Of a stretch of 64,000 nt of DNA, positions 47,176-56,157 are shown piece after piece. Both the position numbers and the translations under genes were made by a program. The notes under the pieces were generated by a model. The model did no database searches and was not told the DNA's origin. It saw nothing but the letters and a program-made list of their open reading frames with translations. The DNA is from Ignavibacteriales bacterium. Its GTDB lineage: Bacteria > Bacteroidota > Ignavibacteria > Ignavibacteriales > Ignavibacteriaceae. The stretch spans positions 2,397,448 to 2,461,447 of the forward strand of contig CP054182.1 of NCBI GenBank assembly GCA_015709675.1, in the 5' to 3' direction. Position 1 is the stretch's first letter. Each line of letters starts with the position of its first letter.

Positions 47176-48198
47176 ATGAAATTTGTATCTTTTGAATCAG
47201 GTGACAGCTATCTGACCGGGCTTTATATAGATGGTTATATCTATCCGGTTCAGGCAATGGCTACATCACTTGAAATTGTCTGTCCGGCAAAGATGGAAGA
47301 TCTCCTTCTGGAGTGGGATCGTTCACTTGAGGTTGCCAGCCATATAACTGAAGCAGTAAAGAGCGGCAAGATTAACAGCCATCTCAAGATTGAGGACGTA
47401 AAACTGTTATCTCCTGTTCCCAGGCCCACTTCCTGCAGGGATGGGTATGCTTTCAGACAGCATGTGATGACAGCCCGGCGAAACAGGGGAGTAGAGATGA
47501 TTCCGGAATTTGATGAGTATCCCGTTTTTTATTTTACCAATCATCTAGCTGTATTTGGCCCCGGGGAAATCGTGCTAGAAGAAGATCATTTCAAATCACT
47601 TGATTTCGAACTGGAATGTGCAATTGTCATCGGAAAAGAAGGTAAAAATATCACTTCATCGGAAGCTGATAATTATATAGCCGGATTTATGGTCATGAAT
47701 GATCTTTCTGCCCGTGTTCTGCAGATGGAAGAAATGAAACTTAATCTGGGACCTGCAAAGGGTAAGGATTTCGCCACAACGTTTGGACCGTTTATGGTAA
47801 CTCCTGATGAACTTGCCGATGCGGCATCCAAAGGTGAATATGGAAATGTATATTCACTGAGTATGAAAGCGTTCCATAATGGAAAACAAATTTCGGAGGG
47901 CAATGTTAATCAGATGAACTGGACTTTTGCGGAACTGATTGAACGGGCCTCTTATGGCGTAATGCTGCATCCCGGAGATGTGATCGGCTCTGGTACCGTA
48001 GGAACCGGTTGTTATCTTGAACTTAACGGTACAGCCGCGCTTGAAGCCAGGAAAAAAGGAGAGAGTTATACACCGGTCTGGATTAAAGAGGGAGATTCAA
48101 TATCTCTGGAAATTGAAAGACTCGGAGTACTTACTAATACTTTTAAGAATGCTGGTACCGGATATTCTATTCTGAAAAAGAAAAAGAAGGTAAATTAG
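47176..48198 (+). CDS. Fumarylacetoacetate hydrolase
   Basis: The 340-residue FAH-fold protein has RDGYAFRQHVMTARRNRG with the catalytic His, ELECAIVIGKEGKNI, NDLSARVLQMEE, GPAKGKDFATTFGPFMVTPDEL and GDVIGSGTVGTG. The metal-binding Glu/Asp residues are in these blocks. It cleaves fumarylacetoacetate to fumarate and acetoacetate, the last step of tyrosine degradation. The long C-terminal half is the catalytic beta-roll. It lies 38 bases after the aminotransferase gene. Maleylacetoacetate isomerase, needed one step earlier, was not seen in the window. Confidence 0.92.
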   Translation: MKFVSFESGDSYLTGLYIDGYIYPVQAMATSLEIVCPAKMEDLLLEWDRSLEVASHITEAVKSGKINSHLKIEDVKLLSPVPRPTSCRDGYAFRQHVMTARRNRGVEMIPEFDEYPVFYFTNHLAVFGPGEIVLEEDHFKSLDFELECAIVIGKEGKNITSSEADNYIAGFMVMNDLSARVLQMEEMKLNLGPAKGKDFATTFGPFMVTPDELADAASKGEYGNVYSLSMKAFHNGKQISEGNVNQMNWTFAELIERASYGVMLHPGDVIGSGTVGTGCYLELNGTAALEARKKGESYTPVWIKEGDSISLEIERLGVLTNTFKNAGTGYSILKKKKKVN

Positions 48199-48231
48199 GA
48201 TACAAGATTTCTTAAATTCAGAAACTGACAA

Positions 48232-49155
48232 ATGTATCCGACATCAAAAATAATCATGGTTCGTCCGGCAAATTTTGGTTTTAACCCTGAGACTGCCGGC
48301 TCTAATGCTTTTCAGAAAAATAATACAGGACTTGCGGAACAGTCCGGAAGTTTAGCACAGGCAGAATTTGATGCTGCAATAGCAAAACTGCGCAGTGCCG
48401 GAGTGGATATTCATGTTTTTGAAGATACCGCGATTCCGGTTAAACCGGATGCAGTATTTCCTAATAACTGGATCAGTCTGCATGAAAACGGGACGATAAT
48501 TCTTTACCCGATGCTTTCTGAGAAACGTCGTCTTGAGAGAAGAGAAGATATCGTAAAAGAGCTTACTGCAAATTATGCTGTCCTGCAGGTTTATGATTTT
48601 TCGGCTTCAGAATCAGAGGGAAAGTTTTTAGAAGGGACGGGAAGTATTGTATTTGATCATCTCCATAAGTTTGCCTATGCCGCTCTTTCTCCCCGGACGC
48701 ATCTTGACCTATTCCAAAACCTGTGCTCTGTAATCGGATACAAACCTGTCGCGTTTCATGCAGCTGATCATAATGGAAATGAGATATATCATACCAATGT
48801 TCTGATGTGTATCGGTTCAGGATTTGCCGTGATTTGTACTGACTCATTAACCGATAAAAGCGAAAGGGATAATGTCATACGGCTGCTTCAGGAAACAGAC
48901 CATGAAGTGGTAGCAATCAGCTTTGAACAGATGAATTCATTTGCTGGGAATATGATTTTGCTAAAAAACAATGCCGGGGAGCAATTGCTGGTTATGTCGG
49001 AATCTGCTTATAACTCACTTTTTGAAGAGCAGAAGACTATACTTTCTAAATATGCACGGCTGCTGCCGTTAAGCATACCAACGATAGAAACGCTTGGAGG
49101 GGGAAGTGCACGCTGCATGATCGCCGAGAATTTTTTACCGGAAAAAGTCCGCTAA
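48232..49155 (+). CDS. ctlX: CtlX-type amidinohydrolase/deiminase
   Basis: The 307-residue protein has a guanidine-modifying-enzyme fold with PDAVFPNNWISLHENG, LEGTGSIVFDH, EIYHTNVLMCIGS and the C-terminal GGGSARCMIAENF carrying the nucleophile Cys295. This matches the citrulline-utilising hydrolase CtlX group of the arginine deiminase superfamily. It would act on arginine- or citrulline-like substrates in the cytosol. It follows the tyrosine genes by 33 bases, so all may belong to one amino-acid catabolic unit. It ends one base from the convergent next gene. Confidence 0.88.
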   Translation: MYPTSKIIMVRPANFGFNPETAGSNAFQKNNTGLAEQSGSLAQAEFDAAIAKLRSAGVDIHVFEDTAIPVKPDAVFPNNWISLHENGTIILYPMLSEKRRLERREDIVKELTANYAVLQVYDFSASESEGKFLEGTGSIVFDHLHKFAYAALSPRTHLDLFQNLCSVIGYKPVAFHAADHNGNEIYHTNVLMCIGSGFAVICTDSLTDKSERDNVIRLLQETDHEVVAISFEQMNSFAGNMILLKNNAGEQLLVMSESAYNSLFEEQKTILSKYARLLPLSIPTIETLGGGSARCMIAENFLPEKVR

Positions 49156-49156
49156 A

Positions 49157-50377
49157 TTACTTCAGGATTTTTTGAATCACATCCGCGGAGACATCATCAT
49201 CAATCTCTGCAACGATAAAATAACCATCGGTAATTAAATTTTCAGTTATCAGCTTCATAAACTTTTGCTGATCACTGTAAACCAGTGCTCCTGTATCTTC
49301 AGACCATTCTTCTCTCATACAGAGACATCCCAAAGTCGGGGTATAGGGAAAGTAAACTTCATTTTTATAATAATTAATATCGGTTGCGGTACCGTGAGCA
49401 ATAATTTCATTCCTGCCTGCTTTCCCTGCGATAAATGCTTCGAGAAACGCATTCTTTACGCGCAATTTTTCAGGCAGTATTGAAAGATACCGGTCACTTT
49501 CCATAACTGTTACTTTTTCTGATGATGTTCTGAAATATACTTCCGGTGCAACCTCGAAGGGAAGGGCAAGCTGTAAATTTGGAGTGTTACCGATGAATAC
49601 ATTTTCGGAAGTATCAATTCCGAGAATGGTAAATATTCCCTGGGGTGTATTTCCGTTTGTTAAAAATCCTGGCATGTTTGAAAGAGCCCGGGCCATTTGG
49701 GGAATGAGGGTTGTCTTTCCTGAACTATCACGCAGAAATCCAGTGCCATTTTTCTTAATTAAAACAAATCCGGGTTTGTTTCTGTTTTTGTATTGCAAGG
49801 AGAATATGATGTTTTGCTGGTATGAATGATTCAGCAGAATACTTACATCAGTTTGTGAGAGCGGGCTTTCTTTTTTCAGATATAAAAGCAGGCCTTGAAT
49901 AATCGGATGATCTTCAGAATCGGTCCGGTTGATATAGTTTTCTGTTATTTCCAGCATTTCTCCCAGATGAACCCCGTTTTTTGAAAGATACACTGCCATC
50001 ATGGAAAATATTTTTGGGTGCGATACCTTATGAATTTTTTTGCTCAGTAATTCTGTAAATTCTGAAGGATATACGGTGAATGCACATTCAAGAGCACTGC
50101 GGAGTTCCGCCTCAGGAAGTATTTTTTCTGAGAACAAAGTAGTCAGAGTACTGTGTAAATCATCACTTTTTCTCAATAATAATCCTGCCCCCCAGAAAGC
50201 TTCATCCAGATCTTTTGATTCTCCTGATTCTAGAAATTGCGTTAATGCACTATCAATCTTGTTCTCAAGTGAAGCTTTATACTCCAGACGGCTTTGTCTT
50301 AAAGTAAAATTATTTTGAGGCAGTAAAGAGGTAAAAAATATGAGAATCAGAAACGGAATGATTATTCTTGCAGTCAT
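49157..50377 (-). CDS. Secreted L,D-transpeptidase-like (YkuD-fold) protein
   Basis: The 406-residue protein has a signal segment (about 1-20) and a helical N-terminal half without recognised domain. The C-terminal third shows the YkuD-type pattern: NGNTPQGIFTILG, then NEIIAHGTATD (conserved His) and YTPTLGCLCMREEW with Cys351 as predicted nucleophile. L,D-transpeptidases cross-link or attach proteins to peptidoglycan in the periplasm. The motif departs from the usual S-x-GC-[IV]-R, so activity is likely but not certain. It overlaps the aldose epimerase gene by four bases. Confidence 0.72.
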   Translation of the reverse strand: MTARIIIPFLILIFFTSLLPQNNFTLRQSRLEYKASLENKIDSALTQFLESGESKDLDEAFWGAGLLLRKSDDLHSTLTTLFSEKILPEAELRSALECAFTVYPSEFTELLSKKIHKVSHPKIFSMMAVYLSKNGVHLGEMLEITENYINRTDSEDHPIIQGLLLYLKKESPLSQTDVSILLNHSYQQNIIFSLQYKNRNKPGFVLIKKNGTGFLRDSSGKTTLIPQMARALSNMPGFLTNGNTPQGIFTILGIDTSENVFIGNTPNLQLALPFEVAPEVYFRTSSEKVTVMESDRYLSILPEKLRVKNAFLEAFIAGKAGRNEIIAHGTATDINYYKNEVYFPYTPTLGCLCMREEWSEDTGALVYSDQQKFMKLITENLITDGYFIVAEIDDDVSADVIQKILK

Positions 50378-51363
50378 AACGATCCCCGGATAATTCCGAA
50401 TTCAAAAGAACGTTTTTCCCCGGGCAGCAATACAATCTGATCTTTAAGTTCATCTCTGTTGAATGCGTCGGTAATAAATTCTACCGGTTCCAGTGCAATT
50501 GATTTTCTCTTCTCGCCCCTGAGACTCTCTGGAGTATATGCATAAAAAACCCCTCTTTCCTGAAAAATTCTGAATGCAGTTTTATTTATCGTATCTGTGA
50601 GCACAGACTCAATTAAACCGTTTTGGCCCGGTTTAAGATTCGTGTAGCAGGCGTTGACCACTGAGTCTCCAATCATTCTTACGGGAGCCGGATCGGCAAA
50701 ATACAAAATATCATCTGAGGAAATCTTCTTGATATGGTTACTCTGAAGCGGAACAAGCTGTTGATCAGTAACCACTACTTCTTCCGAGGGAATATACAGC
50801 CGGAATGAGTTTATTAACTGCCCGCCTGAATAAAAATAAGGATGCCAGCCGCAGCCGAAGGGGAGAGGATCAGTGCCAAGATTTGTTCCTTCGATTGAAA
50901 GACCAAGTTTTTTATTTCTGAAGCGATAAGTGACTGCAATACCAGTATGAAAGGGATAAGCAGAAAACATTTCAGGAGAAATTTGAGTATGGTATTTTAT
51001 GATAACTTCTTCCTCAGTCTGTCCTATTTCTTCAACCTTAAAAATCATTTTTCTCACCATACCATGACTTTTCCCGGACTGATCATTCAGATGATAACTT
51101 CTGCCGTTAAATGAATAAGTGCCTTCTCTCATTCTGTTCGAGAATGGCGCCATTATCCAGTTAACAGCGGCTTCTCCCTTGATGAGCTGTTCAGGAGAAT
51201 GATATGGAACAAGTATATCTGCTCCTCCCTGATTAGTAATATATGTGTACGAAGTTACGGTTGCACCGTAATTGCACACAGTTAAACTATCACCGCTGAT
51301 CAGCGAGGTTATTTTTACGCTTTCAAAATCACCGAAAGGTAAAGTTTCAATCTTAAAGTTCAT
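50374..51363 (-). CDS. Aldose 1-epimerase family protein
   Basis: The 329-residue beta-sandwich protein has NRMREGTYSFNGRSYHLNDQ, the catalytic His in FGCGWHPYFYSGG and the catalytic Glu region SIALEPVEFITDAFN, as in the GalM family. It interconverts alpha and beta anomers of free sugars. No signal peptide is seen. It overlaps the upstream AAC(3)-fold gene and the downstream transpeptidase-like gene, forming a three-gene unit. Substrate sugar unknown. Confidence 0.9.
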   Translation of the reverse strand: MNFKIETLPFGDFESVKITSLISGDSLTVCNYGATVTSYTYITNQGGADILVPYHSPEQLIKGEAAVNWIMAPFSNRMREGTYSFNGRSYHLNDQSGKSHGMVRKMIFKVEEIGQTEEEVIIKYHTQISPEMFSAYPFHTGIAVTYRFRNKKLGLSIEGTNLGTDPLPFGCGWHPYFYSGGQLINSFRLYIPSEEVVVTDQQLVPLQSNHIKKISSDDILYFADPAPVRMIGDSVVNACYTNLKPGQNGLIESVLTDTINKTAFRIFQERGVFYAYTPESLRGEKRKSIALEPVEFITDAFNRDELKDQIVLLPGEKRSFEFGIIRGSL

Positions 51364-52171
51364 GAAGTTTTTCGAGTTCTTTCAGTTTGGCTCTTCTGTG
51401 GGTACAGGCTTTGCACTCCTGATCAATGCAAAGGAGTGAACGGTAATGGTCCTTCATAAAGGAGGTTGAGAAAAAGAGAAGTCCGCGTACGTTTATCAGC
51501 TTAAATAACATTCCATTATAATCATGAGGCAGAAAATAGCCGTCGTCTTCAAGCGAGAGTTCAAGATTGGTAAATGATTTGCTGCATCCTGGAACTTCGT
51601 TAAGTTTCTGTTCGCCCCATACTGATACCCCGACCGGTTCAATTCCTACATGTCCCCAGGGAAATATATTAACATATCCAAGGTTAAAGTACACTTCAAG
51701 AAAATGGATAAAACTCAGTGAAGCAAAATCAGTACCAAGCATTAGTATATGGGAATCCTTATTGCCCAGCAGATAGGACATTGGTGAACCCCATCCGAGC
51801 GGACTTTGCGGAGATATATCATGTCTTATCAGCTGGTTGAATGAACCCCAAATGCAAAAGGAATGCGTGGGAGAATACGTCCTGTGGACATTTTCCATTT
51901 TACGGAATGTTTCTGAGAGTATTCCGGTTTTGGGAACTGAATGATCCGGGTTATATACTTCAGAATTTTTATTACCTTTAAAGGAATAGGTGAATGCCGG
52001 TACGATAAGAGAACCATGAGGGGTCAGATATTCTGTGAGAAGCCGGAGGAAAAGCTCAGGGGAGTCACAATCAGTTGCCTGGCGGATACTGCTGAAAGAT
52101 CCGTGTAGCACCACATGAAAACCCGGTTGTATTCCTGACTGTTTCAGGAAGCGAATAACATTTGACTCCAA
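51353..52171 (-). CDS. AAC(3)-family (FrbF/YokD-fold) N-acetyltransferase
   Basis: The 272-residue protein has the antibiotic-acetyltransferase fold landmarks: VVLHGSFSSI, GSLIVPAFTYSFKGN, TGILSETFRKM, RTYSPTHSFCIWG and LMLGTDFASLSFIHFLE. Members transfer acetyl groups from acetyl-CoA to amino groups of amino sugars or aminoglycosides. A C-terminal Cys-rich tail (CIDQECKACTHRR) is unusual and could bind a metal. The gene sits in a sugar and cell-wall unit, so an endogenous amino-sugar substrate is more likely than antibiotic resistance; this is inference. It overlaps the epimerase gene by 11 bases. Confidence 0.83.
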   Translation of the reverse strand: MESNVIRFLKQSGIQPGFHVVLHGSFSSIRQATDCDSPELFLRLLTEYLTPHGSLIVPAFTYSFKGNKNSEVYNPDHSVPKTGILSETFRKMENVHRTYSPTHSFCIWGSFNQLIRHDISPQSPLGWGSPMSYLLGNKDSHILMLGTDFASLSFIHFLEVYFNLGYVNIFPWGHVGIEPVGVSVWGEQKLNEVPGCSKSFTNLELSLEDDGYFLPHDYNGMLFKLINVRGLLFFSTSFMKDHYRSLLCIDQECKACTHRRAKLKELEKLHEL

Positions 52172-52253
52172 GGTTCGCCATCCGGATTGTTATTAAATCT
52201 CGTTCTTACAGGGAAATTAACAAATTACGTATGTGAAAGTCAATAAAAAAAGA

Positions 52254-52286
52254 AAAATCCGGCCCCGGTTTTCAGAGCCGGATTTT
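52254..52286 (-). terminator. Intrinsic terminator of the GH94 operon
   Basis: AAAATCCGGC (52254-52263) pairs with GCCGGATTTT (52277-52286) around a 13-base loop. On the minus strand it is followed by a long U-rich tract, 14 bases after the GH94 stop. Confidence 0.9.
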
Positions 52287-52299
52287 ATTCGAATTGTAA

Positions 52300-54711
52300 T
52301 CAGAAAACAATTTCTACGTTAATGACATCCTCTTCATAGGTATCCGGGTTAATGAAAAGATCTTCAACAGTAATTCCATTGATTTTCTTAACCGGGGATT
52401 CATTTTTGTCCGTCCGTTTGCAGTTCAGTTTAATGGTTTTTCCTCTGAACTTGCGTGTGGCTTTAAACCCGTTCCAGGATTGAGGTATTGACGGGTCAAT
52501 CAGTATGCCGTCAAGCGAAGTCTTAAATCCGGCAATCTGATCCATGCCATTCCGCAGCATCCAGACAGCGGTGCCTGTTAGCCAGGAATGGGATGCCTGC
52601 CCTTCGGTAGGATGGTCAGGACTGGTTACATACTCTGCAAAAACATAGGGTTCAATCTCATACCGGTCAATCCGCTTCGAGGAATTTACCGGCAGCATTT
52701 TTTTATAGACCGAGTACGCTTTTTCAGTATCTCCGTTCAGGAAAGAAGCAAGCACAAACCAGGAAGAAGCATGGTTAAAGATTGCTCCGTTTTCCTTTTT
52801 ACCTGGAACGCAGCGGCTTATGAGCCCTACATCTTCTTCCACGATGGTATAAGAAGGCCAGCAAATCTGAATACCGTTATCTCTTTCCATCAGTTTAGCT
52901 GTGGATTCAAGGGCTTTGGTTCCCCGATCTTTTGGAGCCAGACCTGAGATAACCGACCAGGTTTGGGAATTAATGAAAATCTTTCCCTGCTCGGCTTTCT
53001 TTGTACCCAGCGGTTCACCATTATCCTTAAAGGCACGAATGTACCACTCTCCATCCCAGGCGACAGCATTAATTACCTTGCCAAGGTGATCATACGTTGA
53101 ATGCCAGCGGGCATGGGTTTCAATATCACCTTTTCTTTTCAGGAGTTCGAAGGATTTTTTGATTATGTACGCGAGGAAGAAGCCGCCCCAGATGGTTTCT
53201 CCCTTTCCTTTCGGGCCAACCTTATCCAGGGTATCATTCCAGTCCCCGTTCATGATTTTAGGGATGCCTCTTTCGGTGGTAGCGGAAATTGCAAAATCCA
53301 CAGCACGCTTCAGATGCTCATAAACATTAGCGCTGCCGCCATCGTAGAATGTAACATCTTCATCAAGAATGGACGTATCACCGGTTTCATTCAGGTATTC
53401 AATTAACCCGAATGGCACCCAGAGGGGAGTATCAGAGTGATTTGTTCGTTCGCCCCAGTCAGTGAGTTTGAAAAAATTATGCAGCGTTGAGCCGTCCGAG
53501 AATTGAAAGCGTAGCGCGTTCAGTAATCTCGCTCTTACTCTTTCTGGATCTGCAAGCACAACTCCCAGTATATCCTGAAACTGATCCCGCATACCGGTTC
53601 CGAATAACAGCCCGCCGTGGTAATATCCGGAGTTTCTTGCCATATCAAACGTCACTGCTGCCTGATACTGATTCCAGACGTTCAGCATCACGTTTACGTC
53701 ATCATCGGGGGACTGAATAGAAAAGTGGGAGAGATAATTATCCCACCACTTTTTCAGCTCTTCGAATCTCTTCTTACAGCGGGATATATTGCGGATATCT
53801 TTCCAGTCCAAGCCCTCAAAAGGATTATCTTCCTTTTCCTTGTCATTAACCAGCATGATGATAGCAAATTCTTTCTCTTCTCCCGGAGCAAGAACAAGTT
53901 CAGATTGAAGTGCGGCAACCGGATCACCTGCGGTAATTTCGGTGTTACCCATCTTTCCGGTTTCAACTGCAACCGGATTTGCTTCCGATCTCCAGCGGCC
54001 GATAAATGCATCCAGTGAAGAATCAAAACCGCTTACGGGCAGTGTGCTTGTAAAAAGAAGCCAGTGTTTCCAGTCCAGATTGGGTTGTTCGACTGACACT
54101 TTTTTGTTCAGCACCCAGTATCTGCGGGTTGCGGTGAGTGCATTGTGTTTTTTATCGTAGTGGATATCCGTAAAATGTTTGTCATTTGGCTGATTTATAA
54201 TGTCGTTGAGCGCATTACCCATCATGAGTTCGGTAAATGCATAAATACCCAGGTTTTTAGTGGTTTTGCCGTTATTGACAAGCTTTACCTTCCATATTTC
54301 CCCATTAAGATCTCTGGGTACAAAATAGGTCAGTGTTCCCTTTATATTTTCAAATTCTGTTTCTACTGAGGTATATCCAAGCCCGTGCCGGCACTCATAG
54401 GATTTATACTTCACGTCAAGAGTGGGAGCCCAGCTAAGTGACCAGTATTTTTTTGAATCATTATCACGTACCATTACGTACCGGCCAGGACGATCCCAGG
54501 GCAGGCAGTTATAACGCATTCTTGTAAGCCGGTTATCGCGCGGGGTATCAACAAAGCTGAAACCACCTCCGGTATGGCTGATCAGACCTGCGTATTTTGG
54601 GTTCCACATATAATTAAACCAGGGACGGGGAGTGCGGGGATCCGTTATAATATATTCCCTGTAGTCCTCGGAAAATCTTCCGTATTTATTCTCAAAAAGA
54701 TTCTTCTTCAT
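52300..54711 (-). CDS. GH94-family glycoside phosphorylase (cellobiose-phosphorylase-like)
   Basis: The 803-residue protein has an N-terminal beta-sandwich (RPWFNYMWNPKYAGLISHTGGGFSFVD), a linker and an alpha/alpha barrel. The catalytic-acid region IMNGDWNDTLD carries the conserved DWND motif, and GLLFGTGMRDQFQDIL, TVEGQASHSWLTGTAVWM-like segments and the phosphate-site region near it are present. GH94 enzymes phosphorolyse beta-linked disaccharides such as cellobiose or chitobiose to sugar-1-phosphate plus sugar. No signal peptide is seen, so it acts on imported sugar. It lies 12 bases after the phosphohexomutase gene, which would process its product. The exact disaccharide is not clear. Confidence 0.93.
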   Translation of the reverse strand: MKKNLFENKYGRFSEDYREYIITDPRTPRPWFNYMWNPKYAGLISHTGGGFSFVDTPRDNRLTRMRYNCLPWDRPGRYVMVRDNDSKKYWSLSWAPTLDVKYKSYECRHGLGYTSVETEFENIKGTLTYFVPRDLNGEIWKVKLVNNGKTTKNLGIYAFTELMMGNALNDIINQPNDKHFTDIHYDKKHNALTATRRYWVLNKKVSVEQPNLDWKHWLLFTSTLPVSGFDSSLDAFIGRWRSEANPVAVETGKMGNTEITAGDPVAALQSELVLAPGEEKEFAIIMLVNDKEKEDNPFEGLDWKDIRNISRCKKRFEELKKWWDNYLSHFSIQSPDDDVNVMLNVWNQYQAAVTFDMARNSGYYHGGLLFGTGMRDQFQDILGVVLADPERVRARLLNALRFQFSDGSTLHNFFKLTDWGERTNHSDTPLWVPFGLIEYLNETGDTSILDEDVTFYDGGSANVYEHLKRAVDFAISATTERGIPKIMNGDWNDTLDKVGPKGKGETIWGGFFLAYIIKKSFELLKRKGDIETHARWHSTYDHLGKVINAVAWDGEWYIRAFKDNGEPLGTKKAEQGKIFINSQTWSVISGLAPKDRGTKALESTAKLMERDNGIQICWPSYTIVEEDVGLISRCVPGKKENGAIFNHASSWFVLASFLNGDTEKAYSVYKKMLPVNSSKRIDRYEIEPYVFAEYVTSPDHPTEGQASHSWLTGTAVWMLRNGMDQIAGFKTSLDGILIDPSIPQSWNGFKATRKFRGKTIKLNCKRTDKNESPVKKINGITVEDLFINPDTYEEDVINVEIVF

Positions 54712-54723
54712 TTCTCTATAAGT

Positions 54724-56157
54724 TTAATGTATAAATATCAGTTTTTGTGCCTGGAGCAAGATGTCGGCAACTTCTTTTTTGCTGTTGCCCTCAGCATATA
54801 ATCTCACCATCGGTTCGGTCTCAGAACTTCTTAAAAGCAGCCATCTGGAATCTCCTTCAAGCTGAAGTTTTAATCCATTTATTACATTTCTGCTGCTTAA
54901 AAACTCCTGTAATCCGGTTACTTTATACCCTGCAATGCTTTCTGGAGGAGCTTTTGCAAGTGCCGGAAGCAGCGCTACTCTGTTATCGCTTGTATAATGC
55001 GCGTCAATTCTGTCGTAGAAAATTTCACCGTATTCTTTTCTTTTTGCGGCTACGAGTTCAGAAAGCTTTTTGTATCCGGAAGCAGCAAGCATCTCAACAA
55101 ATAGCAGACCTGAGAGGAGTCCGTCTCTGTCTGGAATGTGAAATGAATACCCAAACCCTCCGCTTTCTTCAGCGGCAAAAAGAACATTATCTTTGAGCAT
55201 TTCTTCACAGAGGTATTTGAAACCGACCTGCACATTGATGATTTTCCTTTTATCACTGGCAAATATATTCAGTTTATCGGTCACTGATGATGTTTTTGCA
55301 ATGTGCCCGGAAAGCTTTTTTGTATTAACCAGATAATCAGCGAGCAGGAGAATCGTCTCTTGTGCACTGAGCCATTCACCTGTTTCCAGCATTACACCAA
55401 GACGGTCTGCATCACCATCGGTAGCAAGACCTAAAGAATAATCTCCTTTTTGTAACTCGTCAGCCAGCGGCTTAAGATTTTGCGGAAGAGGTTCAGCAAG
55501 CCGTCCGGCAAAATCAGTTTCAGGAAGTTTGAAAATGGTTTTGGCTGCAATTCCATGATTATCGAGTGCTGTCTCTATAACCTGCTGACCTGCTCCGGCC
55601 ATGGAATCAATCAATGGATAGACACCTGACTCCTTAATCAGATCAAAATCAATAATCCTCTCGAGGTTCGCGTAATAAATGTTACGCAGATCTGACTGCG
55701 TTATATAATCTTCACTGACCTGCACCAGATCAGCATTTATATATGATTCAACTTTGTGAGTCTGTTCTGTAAGAAACGGTCCTCCATAAGAGGACTTAAA
55801 TTTAATACCGTTATATTCAGGCGGATTATGGCTTGCCGTTATCATCACTCCGGCATTCAGCCTTTTGTTTTTAACGAAATAGGATACTACGGGAGTAGGT
55901 CCGGTTTTTTCAGAAAGATATGCCTTGATATTATTTCCCGAGAGAACTCTGGCAAAGAGTGTTGCAAATTCTTTTGACTGGCTTCTTCCATCATATCCGA
56001 TTGCAACACTCAGATTGTCCTTATCCTTATTGGACTTAATCAGGTAGATTGAAAATGCCTGGGCAACTCTGGCAATATTTGCCGGGTTTACTTCTTTGTC
56101 GAGCAGACCCCGCCAACCGTCAGTTCCGAAATTTATTTCAGATTTTTTCTTATTCAT
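54724..56157 (-). CDS. Phosphohexomutase (phosphoglucomutase/phosphomannomutase family)
   Basis: The 477-residue enzyme has the four-domain phosphohexomutase layout: FGTDGWRG, the phosphoserine loop TASHNPPEYNGIKFK, the metal loop ATDGDADRLG, the sugar-specificity loop AAEESGGFGY and the C-terminal phosphate loop RSSETEPMVRLYAEG. It should interconvert hexose 1- and 6-phosphates. It overlaps the nanE-like gene upstream and precedes the GH94 gene, so it probably converts the phosphorylase product into a glycolytic intermediate. Sugar preference (Glc, Man or GlcNAc) is not determined. Confidence 0.95.
   Translation of the reverse strand: MNKKKSEINFGTDGWRGLLDKEVNPANIARVAQAFSIYLIKSNKDKDNLSVAIGYDGRSQSKEFATLFARVLSGNNIKAYLSEKTGPTPVVSYFVKNKRLNAGVMITASHNPPEYNGIKFKSSYGGPFLTEQTHKVESYINADLVQVSEDYITQSDLRNIYYANLERIIDFDLIKESGVYPLIDSMAGAGQQVIETALDNHGIAAKTIFKLPETDFAGRLAEPLPQNLKPLADELQKGDYSLGLATDGDADRLGVMLETGEWLSAQETILLLADYLVNTKKLSGHIAKTSSVTDKLNIFASDKRKIINVQVGFKYLCEEMLKDNVLFAAEESGGFGYSFHIPDRDGLLSGLLFVEMLAASGYKKLSELVAAKRKEYGEIFYDRIDAHYTSDNRVALLPALAKAPPESIAGYKVTGLQEFLSSRNVINGLKLQLEGDSRWLLLRSSETEPMVRLYAEGNSKKEVADILLQAQKLIFIH

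Noticed and set aside
51353-52171. Acquired aminoglycoside resistance gene
   Set aside because: No mobile element, integron or composition change surrounds it, and it overlaps a sugar epimerase gene.
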